A DNA stretch of 64,000 nt from positions 1 through 64,000 of the forward strand of contig JAUNHC010000002.1 in NCBI GenBank assembly GCA_030524175.1. Direction: 5' to 3'. The DNA comes from Eubacteriales bacterium (lineage in GTDB: Bacteria > Bacillota > Clostridia > Lachnospirales > Lachnospiraceae). Shown here in pieces: positions 8,894 to 18,224 of the stretch (position 1 is the stretch's first letter; every line of letters starts with the position of its first letter). The notes beneath the pieces are model-generated. The model saw nothing but the letters and a program-made list of their open reading frames with translations. It searched no databases and had not been told where the DNA came from. A program made the position numbers and the translations under genes.

Positions 8894-10576
8894 TCATTTT
8901 GAAATATCCGATGCTTTTTCTTTTTCTGCTTGTCTTGTGACAGGAGTACCCAAAATGGAGTCCACGTTCTTAGTTACTGTACGAAGCTCTTTCTGGTATT
9001 CTTTGAAATAATTGTAGGTGTCTGTTTGGGCAAGTTTTTGTGTGATCAGCTTTTCTTTTTCTTCCTTCAATGATTTTATGGACGGAATTTTCTTATCTGG
9101 ATATTTATCCTTCAGATATTTAACTGCAGAATCGTATAGTGCCAGTTCTGCGGTATGTTCCTGCTGAAACTTTTTCTTGTTTCTGGATTTCATCATTTGA
9201 GCGAATACACCTTTGTTCGCATGATACTGACCGATGTAATGAATCTCCTCATTCAAAAGCTTTAATTTGCTCTCAGTGGCACGAAGTGTTTTTCTGGCAT
9301 CATTATACCGGGCAGTAATATCATCGTAAGTGTCCAGAAGATTTTCACGACTATCGTATCCATGTTCCTGTACATAAGCGATGGTCTTAGCCATTTCCTG
9401 TAGATTTGATATTTTGACTTTTCTTGCATAGGCTCTGCTCTGCTGTGCTTTAACACAAGTCTGTAAATCAATAACAAGATGTAAGTCGGATTTTATGAAC
9501 AGAATATCAGATGTGTCGTAGGAACCGTCTGGGTATTTTTCGGACATTGATGGAGGCTCTGGAGTAACTGATTGAGTAACACTGGAAACAGGAGCTTCTT
9601 TTTGAGGTTTGCTTTTTGCGGTCTCACGTTTTTTGTTTCCTTCAAAAAGCTGCGTGAGATGTTCTTTTCCGTATAAGGTTCCCAATGCTCTTTCGGAAAT
9701 GTTCTTGTTTCGTTCCGGATGAAGGTAGCTGAATCGCCCTCGTTTGTCTGTAAGGGTGATTTTGTATTTTTCTGAAAGTCCGTTCTGAAACTCTGCCATA
9801 TTTTGTGCAGCACTGGCAATATCTTCGATAGCATTTCGGAGATAATCTTTCTGCGTCTGAAAGACAGTGGTACGTGGTTTCAGCCCATCAGCAATAATCT
9901 TCTCGTTAAGACGGTCAAGATTTTCCTGCCCATGTCGTCGTGCTTTATATTCTTGATCGGTCACTTTCTTTTCAGCCGGTTGGAACAAATCTATCTGATG
10001 CAGGTTTTCCCTAATGCACGTATCCATCAAATCCCGCAAAAGATAGTTGAAGTAATCATTCGTGACATGATGTTTGTATCCGGCCCGGCTGTCACATTCC
10101 CGTTCCATGAACTCCTGTTTGGGAACATCCAGTTTTCGTACACTGTTTATTACGACATGAGTGTGGATGTTTCCACTTCCGCTATGACCGTCAAGGTGAG
10201 TACAGACAAAAGCCTGATGTCCCGGAAAATTCCTTTTGACATATTCCAGAGCAAGGGCCTGGGCTTTCTCTCCGGTCAGACCACGTTCATCCTTATCCTT
10301 GGGATCGAAGCTTATTATGTAGTGGTGGGATTTTATTTCACTGTATTTTTGGTTTTTATGGTATTTGGCATTTACAATCTCACATTCCTTATCAAAAGAG
10401 TATGGTTCACAGTTTACACCGTCAACCAGAAACTCCTTTCTCAGAACCCTCCGACCTTTTTCATCAAGGATTGGTTTCATGGTTTTCTCGTTATGTTCAA
10501 ATAACAAATATTTCATGGTAGCACCATAGTCTGCGTTTTTATTTGCGATGTGCTTCAATATTGCTATGATAATCAC
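8894..10576 (-). CDS. Conjugative relaxase, MOBP-like
   Basis: This 560-residue relaxase would nick oriT and pilot the transferred strand. The N-terminal 200 residues hold the relaxase domain: an early NADYG motif with a candidate nucleophilic Tyr, HHYIISFDPKD near residue 85, and the metal-binding histidine cluster HSGSGNIHTHVVINS. The C-terminal half is helical and coiled-coil-like and contains no visible primase or helicase domain. The start is a GTG overlapping the 3' end of mobC by 38 bases, so the two are probably co-translated. The candidate oriT lies just upstream of mobC. Confidence 0.9.
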   Translation of the reverse strand: MIIIAILKHIANKNADYGATMKYLLFEHNEKTMKPILDEKGRRVLRKEFLVDGVNCEPYSFDKECEIVNAKYHKNQKYSEIKSHHYIISFDPKDKDERGLTGEKAQALALEYVKRNFPGHQAFVCTHLDGHSGSGNIHTHVVINSVRKLDVPKQEFMERECDSRAGYKHHVTNDYFNYLLRDLMDTCIRENLHQIDLFQPAEKKVTDQEYKARRHGQENLDRLNEKIIADGLKPRTTVFQTQKDYLRNAIEDIASAAQNMAEFQNGLSEKYKITLTDKRGRFSYLHPERNKNISERALGTLYGKEHLTQLFEGNKKRETAKSKPQKEAPVSSVTQSVTPEPPSMSEKYPDGSYDTSDILFIKSDLHLVIDLQTCVKAQQSRAYARKVKISNLQEMAKTIAYVQEHGYDSRENLLDTYDDITARYNDARKTLRATESKLKLLNEEIHYIGQYHANKGVFAQMMKSRNKKKFQQEHTAELALYDSAVKYLKDKYPDKKIPSIKSLKEEKEKLITQKLAQTDTYNYFKEYQKELRTVTKNVDSILGTPVTRQAEKEKASDISK

Positions 10577-10931
10577 CTGCCAATCTTAAAACTTCTTCAC
10601 GTAATGAAAAAAGCTGTGTGATACATTCATGGATTTCATCTTGCATTGCCTGAGAGCGGATTCCTCCCATGTTAAAGTATTTTGCAATCTGGTTTAGATT
10701 GTTTCCGACTCTTCCAAATTCTGTGGTCAACTTCCGAAGTTCTTCAATATCTACAATGATAGGGCACTGGATTTCAATTTTACCTTCCAACACCTGTTTT
10801 CTGGCATAGACAGCAATCGGATAACCGGATTCTTTGGCATAGTTTGCTACCAGCTCATATTCCGGATCGGATAGACGGAGCATAATGCAGTTTTTCTTTT
10901 TCTTCAATACTTCCTTTTTGGGTCTTGTCAT
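10539..10931 (-). CDS. mobC: MobC-like relaxosome accessory protein
   Basis: This 130-residue protein has a basic N terminus (RPKKEVLKKKK), a ribbon-helix-helix-like segment (IMLRLSDPEYELVANYAKES) and the MobC-type helix with FGRVGNNLNQIAKYFN near residues 72 to 88. MobC proteins bind oriT DNA and help the relaxase reach the nic site. It precedes and overlaps the relaxase gene, the usual arrangement. Confidence 0.9.
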   Translation of the reverse strand: MTRPKKEVLKKKKNCIMLRLSDPEYELVANYAKESGYPIAVYARKQVLEGKIEIQCPIIVDIEELRKLTTEFGRVGNNLNQIAKYFNMGGIRSQAMQDEIHECITQLFSLREEVLRLAGDYHSNIEAHRK

Positions 10932-10989
10932 GATTTCTCCTTCCTTTGATTTTGAAAATTTGTCTGGCTATGGGGTGTCACAGCAAAAG

Positions 10990-11145
10990 CAATGATGCGA
11001 AGCATACTCCGTATCAGGATTCTCCTGTCTCTGTTAAGAGTTTGGAGAAGAAGATACGATGCGTCCACATTTATGTGGTAAGCCAAACCGCACAAATCCT
11101 TTTGGGCAGCAACCGAGGGAATGGGGAAACGGAATCCCCATCAAG
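10990..11145. other. Candidate origin of transfer (oriT) with nested inverted repeats
   Basis: There is no convincing gene between mobC (ending at 10931) and the small gene at 11353, about 420 bases. The region holds an imperfect inverted repeat (CGTATC-N4-TTCTCC at 11010-11025 against GGAGAA-N3-GATACG at 11044-11058). A perfect CCACAT-TT-ATGTGG follows at 11065-11078, and ATGGGGA-N7-TCCCCAT at 11121-11141. Its position next to mobC and the relaxase and its density of inverted repeats fit oriT. The nic site is not identified. Confidence 0.55.
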
Positions 11146-11244
11146 TTTGCCGGGGAACCAAAAGCCAGGAACTGGGTTTTGAGTTACTCTAGGCGATACT
11201 TGCTTTAGAATAGAATCCCCTATTAATACAGCCGTATCCGGCTA

Positions 11245-11300
11245 AAATGTTGTTGCTCCAAAAAAGAAAATTGAAAAAATTTCAGATTGGAACAACATTT
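11245..11300 (+). promoter_or_regulatory. Long inverted repeat upstream of the small DUF6870-like gene
   Basis: AAATGTTGTT (11245-11254) and AACAACATTT (11291-11300) are perfect complements, and flanking TCCA/TGGA extends the pairing. The loop is A-rich. It ends 52 bases before the ATG at 11353. It could be a leader structure or an operator. Confidence 0.45.
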
Positions 11301-11352
11301 CCTGCTCTGTGGGCTGTATAGGCAGAAGCCTATGCAGAAAGGAGCAGTTACC

Positions 11353-11616
11353 ATGGAAAGAGTAGGTCATGAGATTACATTAGAAGATTTAAAAGAAATG
11401 TCAGAAGTGGATGTCCGAACCGTGGACAAGAGTACTCTGGTTGATGTGAATGAGGTACATATTCATACAGATCTGCCACAGAAGGAAAGAATAGAGGATT
11501 ATATCTGTCAGATAAAAAATCCTTATTGCTACATATCCCATGGGGTGGTAGTCAAGATAAGTTTTACAGGAAAGTGTACGTTAGAAGAGAGCCTGAGCAG
11601 GTGTATCTCATTATGA
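11353..11616 (+). CDS. DUF6870-like small protein
   Basis: The ATG at 11353 follows AAGGAG, giving 87 residues. The sequence (VDVRTVDKSTLVDVNEVHI, then IKNPYCYISHGVVVKISF) matches, from memory, small DUF6870-type proteins found beside recombinases in Lachnospiraceae mobile elements. It has no membrane segment or catalytic motif. It lies 160 bases upstream of the recombinase operon and may belong to it. Function unknown. Confidence 0.65.
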   Translation: MERVGHEITLEDLKEMSEVDVRTVDKSTLVDVNEVHIHTDLPQKERIEDYICQIKNPYCYISHGVVVKISFTGKCTLEESLSRCISL

Positions 11617-11777
11617 TGATAGAGGAAAAAAGGTTGAAAAAATGAAAAAAGATGTAGCGGTGAGCCGGAAGTTATGTTAATATGGTGTTGGGTCAAAATT
11701 TAAAAGCATTCAAGAAGCCATGAATTTCTTGGTTTACGCTGCCAGTCGGCATAGTAAATTAGGAGGTTGATGGCTTT

Positions 11778-13433
11778 ATGTATTTCAGTAAAAAGTCTAT
11801 TTTAGCAGCGGATTACCTAAGACTATCCAGAGAAGACGGAGATAAACTGGAAAGTGATAGTATCCGCAATCAAAGAAGTCTCATTAACGATTTTGTGAAA
11901 CAGCACCCGGAAATCACATTGGTCGATGAATATATTGACGATGGTTACAGTGGAACAAACTTTGAACGTCCAGCATTCAAACGGATGATTGAAGATGTGA
12001 AGAAAAAGAAAATCAACTGTATTATCGTCAAGGACTTATCCAGACTTGGAAGAAATTATATTGAAACAGGTCGGTATTTGGAAAAGATATTTCCATTTCT
12101 TGGGGTAAGGTTTATTGCAATCACAGACCACTATGATAGTGCCGCAGAATCGGATGATGCAGATCAGATCATTGTTCCTTTTAAGAATCTTATTAATGAT
12201 GCTTATTGCAGGGACATCTCAATTAAAATCCGAAGTCAATTAGATGTAAAAAGAAAAAATGGTCAGTTCATTGGGAGCTTTGCCGGGTACGGGTATTTAA
12301 AAGACCCAAAGAACAAAAATCATCTTGTCATAGATGAGTATGCAGCTGATATTGTTCGTCTTATTTTCCATTTAAAACTGGATGGGTATAGTTCTCAGAG
12401 AATTGCAACAAGATTGAATGAAATGGGGGTTCTTCCGCCTTTAGAGTATAAGCGAAGTTGTGGAATGAAGTATAATAGTGGATTTCGCTCAGGGAAAAAT
12501 CCAAAGTGGGCGGTCACAACGGTAAATCGTATTCTTACGAATGAGTTGTATACGGGAACCATGGTACAGGGTAAGAATCGGAAAATCAATTACAAAGTAA
12601 AAGAGTGCAGACCGGTTGAAGAAGAAAACTGGATTCGTGTGGAAAAGACGCATGAAGCGATTATAGCAGAAGAAATATTTCAGTACGTACAGTCTTTGTT
12701 GGAACTGGATACACGAACTGCACCGGAAGAAGAATCTGTTTATTTGTTTTCTGGTTTTTTACGGTGCGGGGATTGTGGTCAGAATATGATAAAGCGAAGC
12801 ACTACGAAAAAGGGGAAACGGTATTATTATTACCATTGCTCCACATACAAAAATGGCGATGGATGCAGTTCTCACTTAATCAGTGAAAAGTCAGTTTATG
12901 AAGTTGTTCTGGATGCTGTTCAAAGACAAGTTTCTTTGCTGGTAGAGGCAGAAAAAATTATCCAGAGAAGTGGAATAGATAATTATAAAAAGACAGAACT
13001 TGTTTCCATCGAAAAACAGTTAATTGCTCTGCATGATGAAGTGGAAAGATATAAGGATTTGAAAGTTCATTTATATCAAGATATGTTGGATAACGTTGTA
13101 TCCAGAGAAGAATACCATGAGTATAATCGAAGATTCACTGATAAGCTGCACAGTGCAGAAAATGCGAAACGGGAATTAGAGAAAAAGAAAGAGAAGGTAT
13201 CTATTGAAGGAAAGCGGGAACATCCGTGGATCGAAGATTTCAAAAGGTATCAGACTATTACACAGCTTGACCGAAAGGCTGTTGTTACATTAATAGATAA
13301 AATTATCGTGTACGGAAAAGACCGTCTGGAAATTCAATTTAAATACGCAGACGAGATTCAAGAAATGATGGAAGTAGCACAAAATATCAAGGAAACGGAA
13401 GAAATGAAAGGTGGGTTTAGATGCGGTGCGTAA
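11778..13433 (+). CDS. Large serine recombinase 1 of a four-gene array
   Basis: This 551-residue large serine recombinase cuts and rejoins DNA through a 5'-phosphoserine link. The resolvase domain (residues 10 to about 150) has the nucleophile in YLRLS (Ser17), GYSGTNFERPAF, and the arginines of DLSRLGRNY. A recombinase DNA-binding domain follows. The zinc ribbon is intact (CGDCG near residue 330, then HCSTYKNGDGC), as is the coiled coil that controls synapsis (about 390 to 480). AGGAGG lies 11 bases before the ATG. It overlaps recombinase 2 by 13 bases and heads a translationally coupled array. Confidence 0.9.
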   Translation: MYFSKKSILAADYLRLSREDGDKLESDSIRNQRSLINDFVKQHPEITLVDEYIDDGYSGTNFERPAFKRMIEDVKKKKINCIIVKDLSRLGRNYIETGRYLEKIFPFLGVRFIAITDHYDSAAESDDADQIIVPFKNLINDAYCRDISIKIRSQLDVKRKNGQFIGSFAGYGYLKDPKNKNHLVIDEYAADIVRLIFHLKLDGYSSQRIATRLNEMGVLPPLEYKRSCGMKYNSGFRSGKNPKWAVTTVNRILTNELYTGTMVQGKNRKINYKVKECRPVEEENWIRVEKTHEAIIAEEIFQYVQSLLELDTRTAPEEESVYLFSGFLRCGDCGQNMIKRSTTKKGKRYYYYHCSTYKNGDGCSSHLISEKSVYEVVLDAVQRQVSLLVEAEKIIQRSGIDNYKKTELVSIEKQLIALHDEVERYKDLKVHLYQDMLDNVVSREEYHEYNRRFTDKLHSAENAKRELEKKKEKVSIEGKREHPWIEDFKRYQTITQLDRKAVVTLIDKIIVYGKDRLEIQFKYADEIQEMMEVAQNIKETEEMKGGFRCGA

Positions 13434-14920
13434 GTTATACAAGAACTACATCCTGTAAGAGGAAAAACAGTATTCCATCTGACATTATCCAACAACAGAA
13501 TCGTCACATTCAGGATTATATACAATCCCATGGATGGAAACTGGTGGCAAAATATAGTGATCGGAAAAAGGATGATAATGAAAATGCTGCTTTTGAATCA
13601 ATGACATTGGATGGAATCAACCGGAATTTTGATATTGTCATAGTGGATAGCCTTGATCGTTGTGGTAAATATATTTCTTGTGCGGAAGATGTCCTTGTGA
13701 AAACATTCTTTCCGGCTGGACTCCACTTTGCAGTAGTACAGGATGATTTTTGCAGTATTGGAAAAAGTCGTGAAGATATTGAGGAATATTTTAAAAAAGA
13801 AAAAACGGAAATACTGGTAAGCAGTATGCGAGAGAATACAGTCCGTGAACAGATTGAAGGTTATTATACAGTTCATGATGAAAAGTATGGCTACATCCTT
13901 TCAGAAGACCGGAAAGAACTTCTTGTTGAGGAAGAGGCAGCTAATATTGTACGTGAAATTTTTCAAATGGTTTTGGACGAGATACCGGTTAAGAAAATTG
14001 CGGACATTATGAATGAAAGAGGAATAGAATCTCCAGTGGTTCATAATGCAAGAGTTGGGCATAAACATTGGCCAGATTATGATAGTAAGTGGAGCGAAGG
14101 TTCTGTAAGAAGAATATTGAGTTGTACTGCCTATGATGGCTATTGGAAGAAAATGATCAATGGTGAGCTTTGTACAGTCCAAATCACACCTATATTGGAA
14201 CAGGGAGTGTTTGAAAAAGTTACGAAGTTAATTAATAGCAGGACAACAACAAAAAATGCGGCTGGAGGGAAACCAGGACCATTTGTGAAAAAAATAATTG
14301 ATGCAGAAACTGGAAAGCCACTTTATCTCAGAAATTTCCGAAGCGGAGAATCAGCTTTTGTATTTGATCCAAAGATTAATGCACTTCCCAAAAGTAAAAG
14401 AACCTTTATTAAATTGGAAGATGTTACCCAGACCGTAAAAAATGCCATTCGTTTAGAAATGGATATTGCTGAAAAAATGCAGTGTTATCTGGAAACAGAA
14501 AAGGCACAACAATTATTACAGAGAGAAATCCAACAATATTCAGAAAAGGCATGGATGATATTTCGTGAGATGGAGCAGGAAGAAAAGGATCGCATTCCTC
14601 TTTATGAGAGCTTTCGGGATAAGAAAATAGGAGAAAGCGAGTATCAGGAGAAGAAAGAAGAAATCCAGAATCAGCTTCAAATGTATGAGATGGATTTCCA
14701 GAATTTAATGGATAGACTTGAGAATGTCAAAAAAGCATACAGCAAAGAAAATGAATGGCTAAAAACATTTCAGAGGGTGGAAATCCCAGAAGAATTGGAA
14801 TTACAACACGTTAAAAAATGGGTTGAAAAAATTGTTGTTTCCGATTTTAGAGAGGTTCATGTATATCTGACAATGCAGAAATGGAAAAATTATTTTCCTG
14901 ACGAATGGTTGGAGGGATAA
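13421..14920 (+). CDS. Degenerate serine recombinase 2, probably non-catalytic
   Basis: This 499-residue paralogue keeps the recombinase architecture (N-terminal resolvase-like fold, DNA-binding domain with WSEGSVRRILSCTAYDGYW, long coiled coil), but key residues differ. The nucleophile position reads YTRTT, with Thr10 aligned to the catalytic Ser, unless Ser11 substitutes. DLSRxGR is replaced by SLDRCGK, so the second Arg is Lys. The GYSG...RP loop is gone. The zinc-ribbon cysteines are absent; that region reads LYLRNFRSGESAFVF. The frame is intact and overlaps recombinase 1, with AAGGTGGG before the ATG, so it appears to be maintained as a protein. A structural or regulatory role in a heteromeric complex is an inference. 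Confidence 0.85.
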   Translation: MRCVSYTRTTSCKRKNSIPSDIIQQQNRHIQDYIQSHGWKLVAKYSDRKKDDNENAAFESMTLDGINRNFDIVIVDSLDRCGKYISCAEDVLVKTFFPAGLHFAVVQDDFCSIGKSREDIEEYFKKEKTEILVSSMRENTVREQIEGYYTVHDEKYGYILSEDRKELLVEEEAANIVREIFQMVLDEIPVKKIADIMNERGIESPVVHNARVGHKHWPDYDSKWSEGSVRRILSCTAYDGYWKKMINGELCTVQITPILEQGVFEKVTKLINSRTTTKNAAGGKPGPFVKKIIDAETGKPLYLRNFRSGESAFVFDPKINALPKSKRTFIKLEDVTQTVKNAIRLEMDIAEKMQCYLETEKAQQLLQREIQQYSEKAWMIFREMEQEEKDRIPLYESFRDKKIGESEYQEKKEEIQNQLQMYEMDFQNLMDRLENVKKAYSKENEWLKTFQRVEIPEELELQHVKKWVEKIVVSDFREVHVYLTMQKWKNYFPDEWLEG

Positions 14921-14923
14921 GAA

Positions 14924-16621
14924 ATGGCAAGGAAAAGCAGAAGAAACAAAAGTGCAGAATCAGAGAATAGCCAAAACATAGAAATTATAAGCGAGCATTT
15001 AATAGATACTGCGGCATATGTTCGATTGTCTGTTGAAAATGGTGGAAACGAAACAGATGAAACTTTAGTTGTTCAGCAGATGATGGTAGAAAAGTATATT
15101 GAGGAGCATCCAGACTTAAAATTGGCAGGTACCTATGTAGATAATGGGTTTAGTGGCACAAATTTTGACAGACCGGCTTTTTTGAAATTGATGGAAGATG
15201 TGCGTTCCGGAAAAATTCAATGTATTGTTGTGAAGGACTTGTCTCGATTTGGAAGAGATTATCTGGAAACAGGATATTATCTGGAAACTATTCTTCCTAA
15301 ATTAAATGTCAGATTCATTGCAATTACGGATGATTATGACAGCTCCAGAAAAGAAGACCGGGAGAATATCAGTGTTCCTCTGAAAAATATGGTTAATGCC
15401 ATGTATGCAAAAGATATGTCTAAGAAGATTTTGGCAGCAAAAGATGCACAGAGAAAAAAAGGAAATGTAACCTTGAGTAAAGTGGCATTTGGATATAAGC
15501 GTTCGGAGGACAGACACAGACAGGAAGTCGATGAAGAAATTGCACCTTTTGTAAGAATGATGTTCCAGTGGTATATGATGGGGGTTAGTAAAAAGAAAAT
15601 TGCGGACCGGTTAAATCTGATGGGAATCGTAACACCGGGACAGAGAGAAAAAACAGGAGAGTTTACGATTCCACTGGATCAGACAAAATGGCGTGCTGAT
15701 ACAGTAGATAAGGTTCTATTGAATCCAACGTATGCCGGAGATATTGTGACTGGTAAGTTAAGACAGGCATTGTATAAAGGAGTAAAGCAGTATAAAACTT
15801 CACAGGAAGACTGGAATGTTCAGAAAGATATGCATCCTGCAATGATTGCGAGAGACGATTATGACGAATTAATGGCAAAAAAGAAAGAAACAAGGGAAAT
15901 AATAAAAAGCAGGCGTAAGAAGTATATGAATGACAGGGAGAAATACAAAGATTGCTTTCCTGGCATGGTACGTTGTGGAGATTGTGGACGTCCGATGTAC
16001 TGTGTCCGATATACCCATAATTATGTGACAAATGAGAAAGTGGGAATTTATTATACCTGTTCGGCACAGAATTATTCCACTAATTATTGTGGGCAGAAAG
16101 TAGAAGAGAACTTTTTAAAGATGGTTGTCGTGGATCAGATTCAACTTCTAATAAAAAGTATGTGTGACCGGAAAAAAATATTGCAGAAAATGAAAAGTGA
16201 TACGAGTGAGAAAAATGCTTTTTATGAGGCAGCAGCAAAAGTCCGGATACTGGAAAGAAAAATAGCACAGACAGAAGAAAGAAATTCCATGCTGTATGAA
16301 GATTTTGTGGGTGGAATTGTTGAGAAAGAAGATTTTGATATGATGAAGGAACGATATATACGTGAATTGTATATTCTTAGGGAAGATCTTCAGGCAGCAA
16401 AGCAGGCTCAGAGAATGTTAGAAAAGAAAACAGACAGATATATGGACATGGTGAGTGATCTTGAAAATTATCTAAATGATAGAAGTTTCAATGAAAAACT
16501 TGTACAGGAACTTGTGGAATATGTGGAAGTGTATAAAAACGGAAATGTCCATGTATGTTTTAAATGCGATGATAAATTTCAGCAGATAACAGAATTGATG
16601 GGAGGTGTAAAGCGTGAGTAA
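14924..16621 (+). CDS. Large serine recombinase 3 of the array
   Basis: This 565-residue protein has a 28-residue basic, Ser-rich N-terminal extension before the resolvase domain. The catalytic set is intact: YVRLS (Ser36), GFSGTNFDRPAF, DLSRFGRDY. It has a zinc ribbon (CGDCGRPMYC, later YTCSAQNYSTNYC) and a long coiled coil near residues 420 to 500. GGAGGG precedes the ATG, three bases after recombinase 2 stops. The 3' end overlaps recombinase 4 by 8 bases. Confidence 0.9.
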   Translation: MARKSRRNKSAESENSQNIEIISEHLIDTAAYVRLSVENGGNETDETLVVQQMMVEKYIEEHPDLKLAGTYVDNGFSGTNFDRPAFLKLMEDVRSGKIQCIVVKDLSRFGRDYLETGYYLETILPKLNVRFIAITDDYDSSRKEDRENISVPLKNMVNAMYAKDMSKKILAAKDAQRKKGNVTLSKVAFGYKRSEDRHRQEVDEEIAPFVRMMFQWYMMGVSKKKIADRLNLMGIVTPGQREKTGEFTIPLDQTKWRADTVDKVLLNPTYAGDIVTGKLRQALYKGVKQYKTSQEDWNVQKDMHPAMIARDDYDELMAKKKETREIIKSRRKKYMNDREKYKDCFPGMVRCGDCGRPMYCVRYTHNYVTNEKVGIYYTCSAQNYSTNYCGQKVEENFLKMVVVDQIQLLIKSMCDRKKILQKMKSDTSEKNAFYEAAAKVRILERKIAQTEERNSMLYEDFVGGIVEKEDFDMMKERYIRELYILREDLQAAKQAQRMLEKKTDRYMDMVSDLENYLNDRSFNEKLVQELVEYVEVYKNGNVHVCFKCDDKFQQITELMGGVKRE

Positions 16622-18224
16622 AAATGGCTTGTATCTAAGATTGTCTATCGCAGATGGAGATCTGGGGAATGATAATAAGGACGAAAGCAATAGTATTGAC
16701 AACCAAAGAACTCTTCTTGTGAGTTTTCTGCAGGACAGAGATGATCTTACGGATGAGTATATTGAATATGTGGATGACGGATACACAGGAACTAATTTTG
16801 AACGTCCGGGATTTAAGCGTATGATAGAAGATGCCAAAACCGGTAAGATAGATACGATTCTTGTGAAAGACTTTTCCAGATTCGGAAGAGACTATATTGG
16901 CGTAGGGGACTATTTGGAACAGGTGCTCCCTATATTGGGAATCCGTTTCATCTCGCTAAACAATAATTATGACAGCAATGATTATTTGGGAAGAACCATG
17001 GGAATGGATATGGCAATTCATAATCTGGTCAATAATCTTTATAGTAAAGACATCTCAAAAAAATTAAAAAGCTCACTAAGAGTTAAATGGAAGAATGGTC
17101 AGGGGGCGGGAGGAAAACCGCCATTTGGCTATTTGAAAGACAAGGAAACGGGTGTATGGATGATTGATCCGGTAGCACACAAATATGTAAAAATGGTGTT
17201 TGATAAAGCCATTGAGGGGTGTAATACTTCACAGATTGCCTATTATATGAATGAACAGAAGATTCCAACACCGGGAAGATATAATAAGGAAAATGGTCTG
17301 ACACACTATGGATACAATCAGAAAATACCTGAGTCGGAAGTGTTATGGGATTGTAATATGATTCGTACTATTCTTGGCAGATATGAATATACAGGAGCTT
17401 TAGTGCGGGGAAAAAGACATAATATTGCAGTTGGAAGTAAAGTGACCAGAAAATCCAAAGACAAAGATGTTGTTATCACGAGAAATGTACATCCGGCGAT
17501 AGTGTCAGAGGAAGAATATGAGATGGCTCAGGCAACGATATTATTTGTGAAAAAGCCAGATTATCGTGGCTCGAAGAAATTTCCATTAAAAGGGAAAATC
17601 AGATGCGGGAATTGTAAGCGTTCCATGGGAATATCTGAATCCGGTGCAAATGTCCGATTTTATTGTCCACATAAAATGCAGACTGGTAAGTTTTCTCAGT
17701 GTTCTGACGAAATGGTGACAGCTTCTGTAATAGAAGGAAATGTCTGGTATGCATTAAGACGTGTTCTTCAGTTATTGGATGCTATGCAAGTTGAGATTGA
17801 AGAAAAGACAACCAATCTGGATAGTATCAGAGGAAAAAAGATAAAGCAGTTGGAAGCTGAAAGCAATGTATTAAAGAGTGAGAGACTCCGTCAGTATGAA
17901 GCATATGCGGAAGGAATCATTAAAAAGGAAGAATACTTAATAATTAAGCAGCAGATAACGAGTAAAATGAACAATATCCAATCCGAAATAGAAATGCTCA
18001 CACATTTATCCGAAGAGGAAGAAGCTTATAAGAATAAGGTCGCAACGGCTGTTGAGTTACTGGATGGGGAAATGCAGCATGAAAAAATAACACAAGAGCT
18101 GGCAGATGCCACAATTGATACGGTATATGTATACAACAAAAAACGGATAGAGGTAGTATTCAAGTTTGATGACATTCTGATGAAGGCAATTGAAGAATAC
18201 CAGAAGGGAGAAAAGATAGTATGA
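16614..18224 (+). CDS. Large serine recombinase 4 of the array
   Basis: This 536-residue recombinase starts at a GTG with GGAGGTG upstream, overlapping the end of recombinase 3. Catalytic motifs are complete: YLRLS (Ser11), GYTGTNFERPGF and DFSRFGRDY. The zinc ribbon is CGNCKRSMG with a second half YCPHKMQTGKFSQC. A coiled coil follows near residues 400 to 470. The last codon overlaps the start of the downstream membrane-protein gene. Whether each recombinase acts alone or in a mixed complex cannot be told from the sequence. Confidence 0.9.
   Translation: MSKNGLYLRLSIADGDLGNDNKDESNSIDNQRTLLVSFLQDRDDLTDEYIEYVDDGYTGTNFERPGFKRMIEDAKTGKIDTILVKDFSRFGRDYIGVGDYLEQVLPILGIRFISLNNNYDSNDYLGRTMGMDMAIHNLVNNLYSKDISKKLKSSLRVKWKNGQGAGGKPPFGYLKDKETGVWMIDPVAHKYVKMVFDKAIEGCNTSQIAYYMNEQKIPTPGRYNKENGLTHYGYNQKIPESEVLWDCNMIRTILGRYEYTGALVRGKRHNIAVGSKVTRKSKDKDVVITRNVHPAIVSEEEYEMAQATILFVKKPDYRGSKKFPLKGKIRCGNCKRSMGISESGANVRFYCPHKMQTGKFSQCSDEMVTASVIEGNVWYALRRVLQLLDAMQVEIEEKTTNLDSIRGKKIKQLEAESNVLKSERLRQYEAYAEGIIKKEEYLIIKQQITSKMNNIQSEIEMLTHLSEEEEAYKNKVATAVELLDGEMQHEKITQELADATIDTVYVYNKKRIEVVFKFDDILMKAIEEYQKGEKIV

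Noticed and set aside
9803-10504. A 233-residue open frame on the plus strand
   Set aside because: It is fully antisense to the relaxase, whose motifs are convincing; composition is hydrophobic shadow coding without a ribosome site.
10946-11182. A 78-residue plus-strand open frame in the region upstream of mobC
   Set aside because: It overlaps the inverted repeats of the candidate oriT, has no ribosome site and does not look like a protein.
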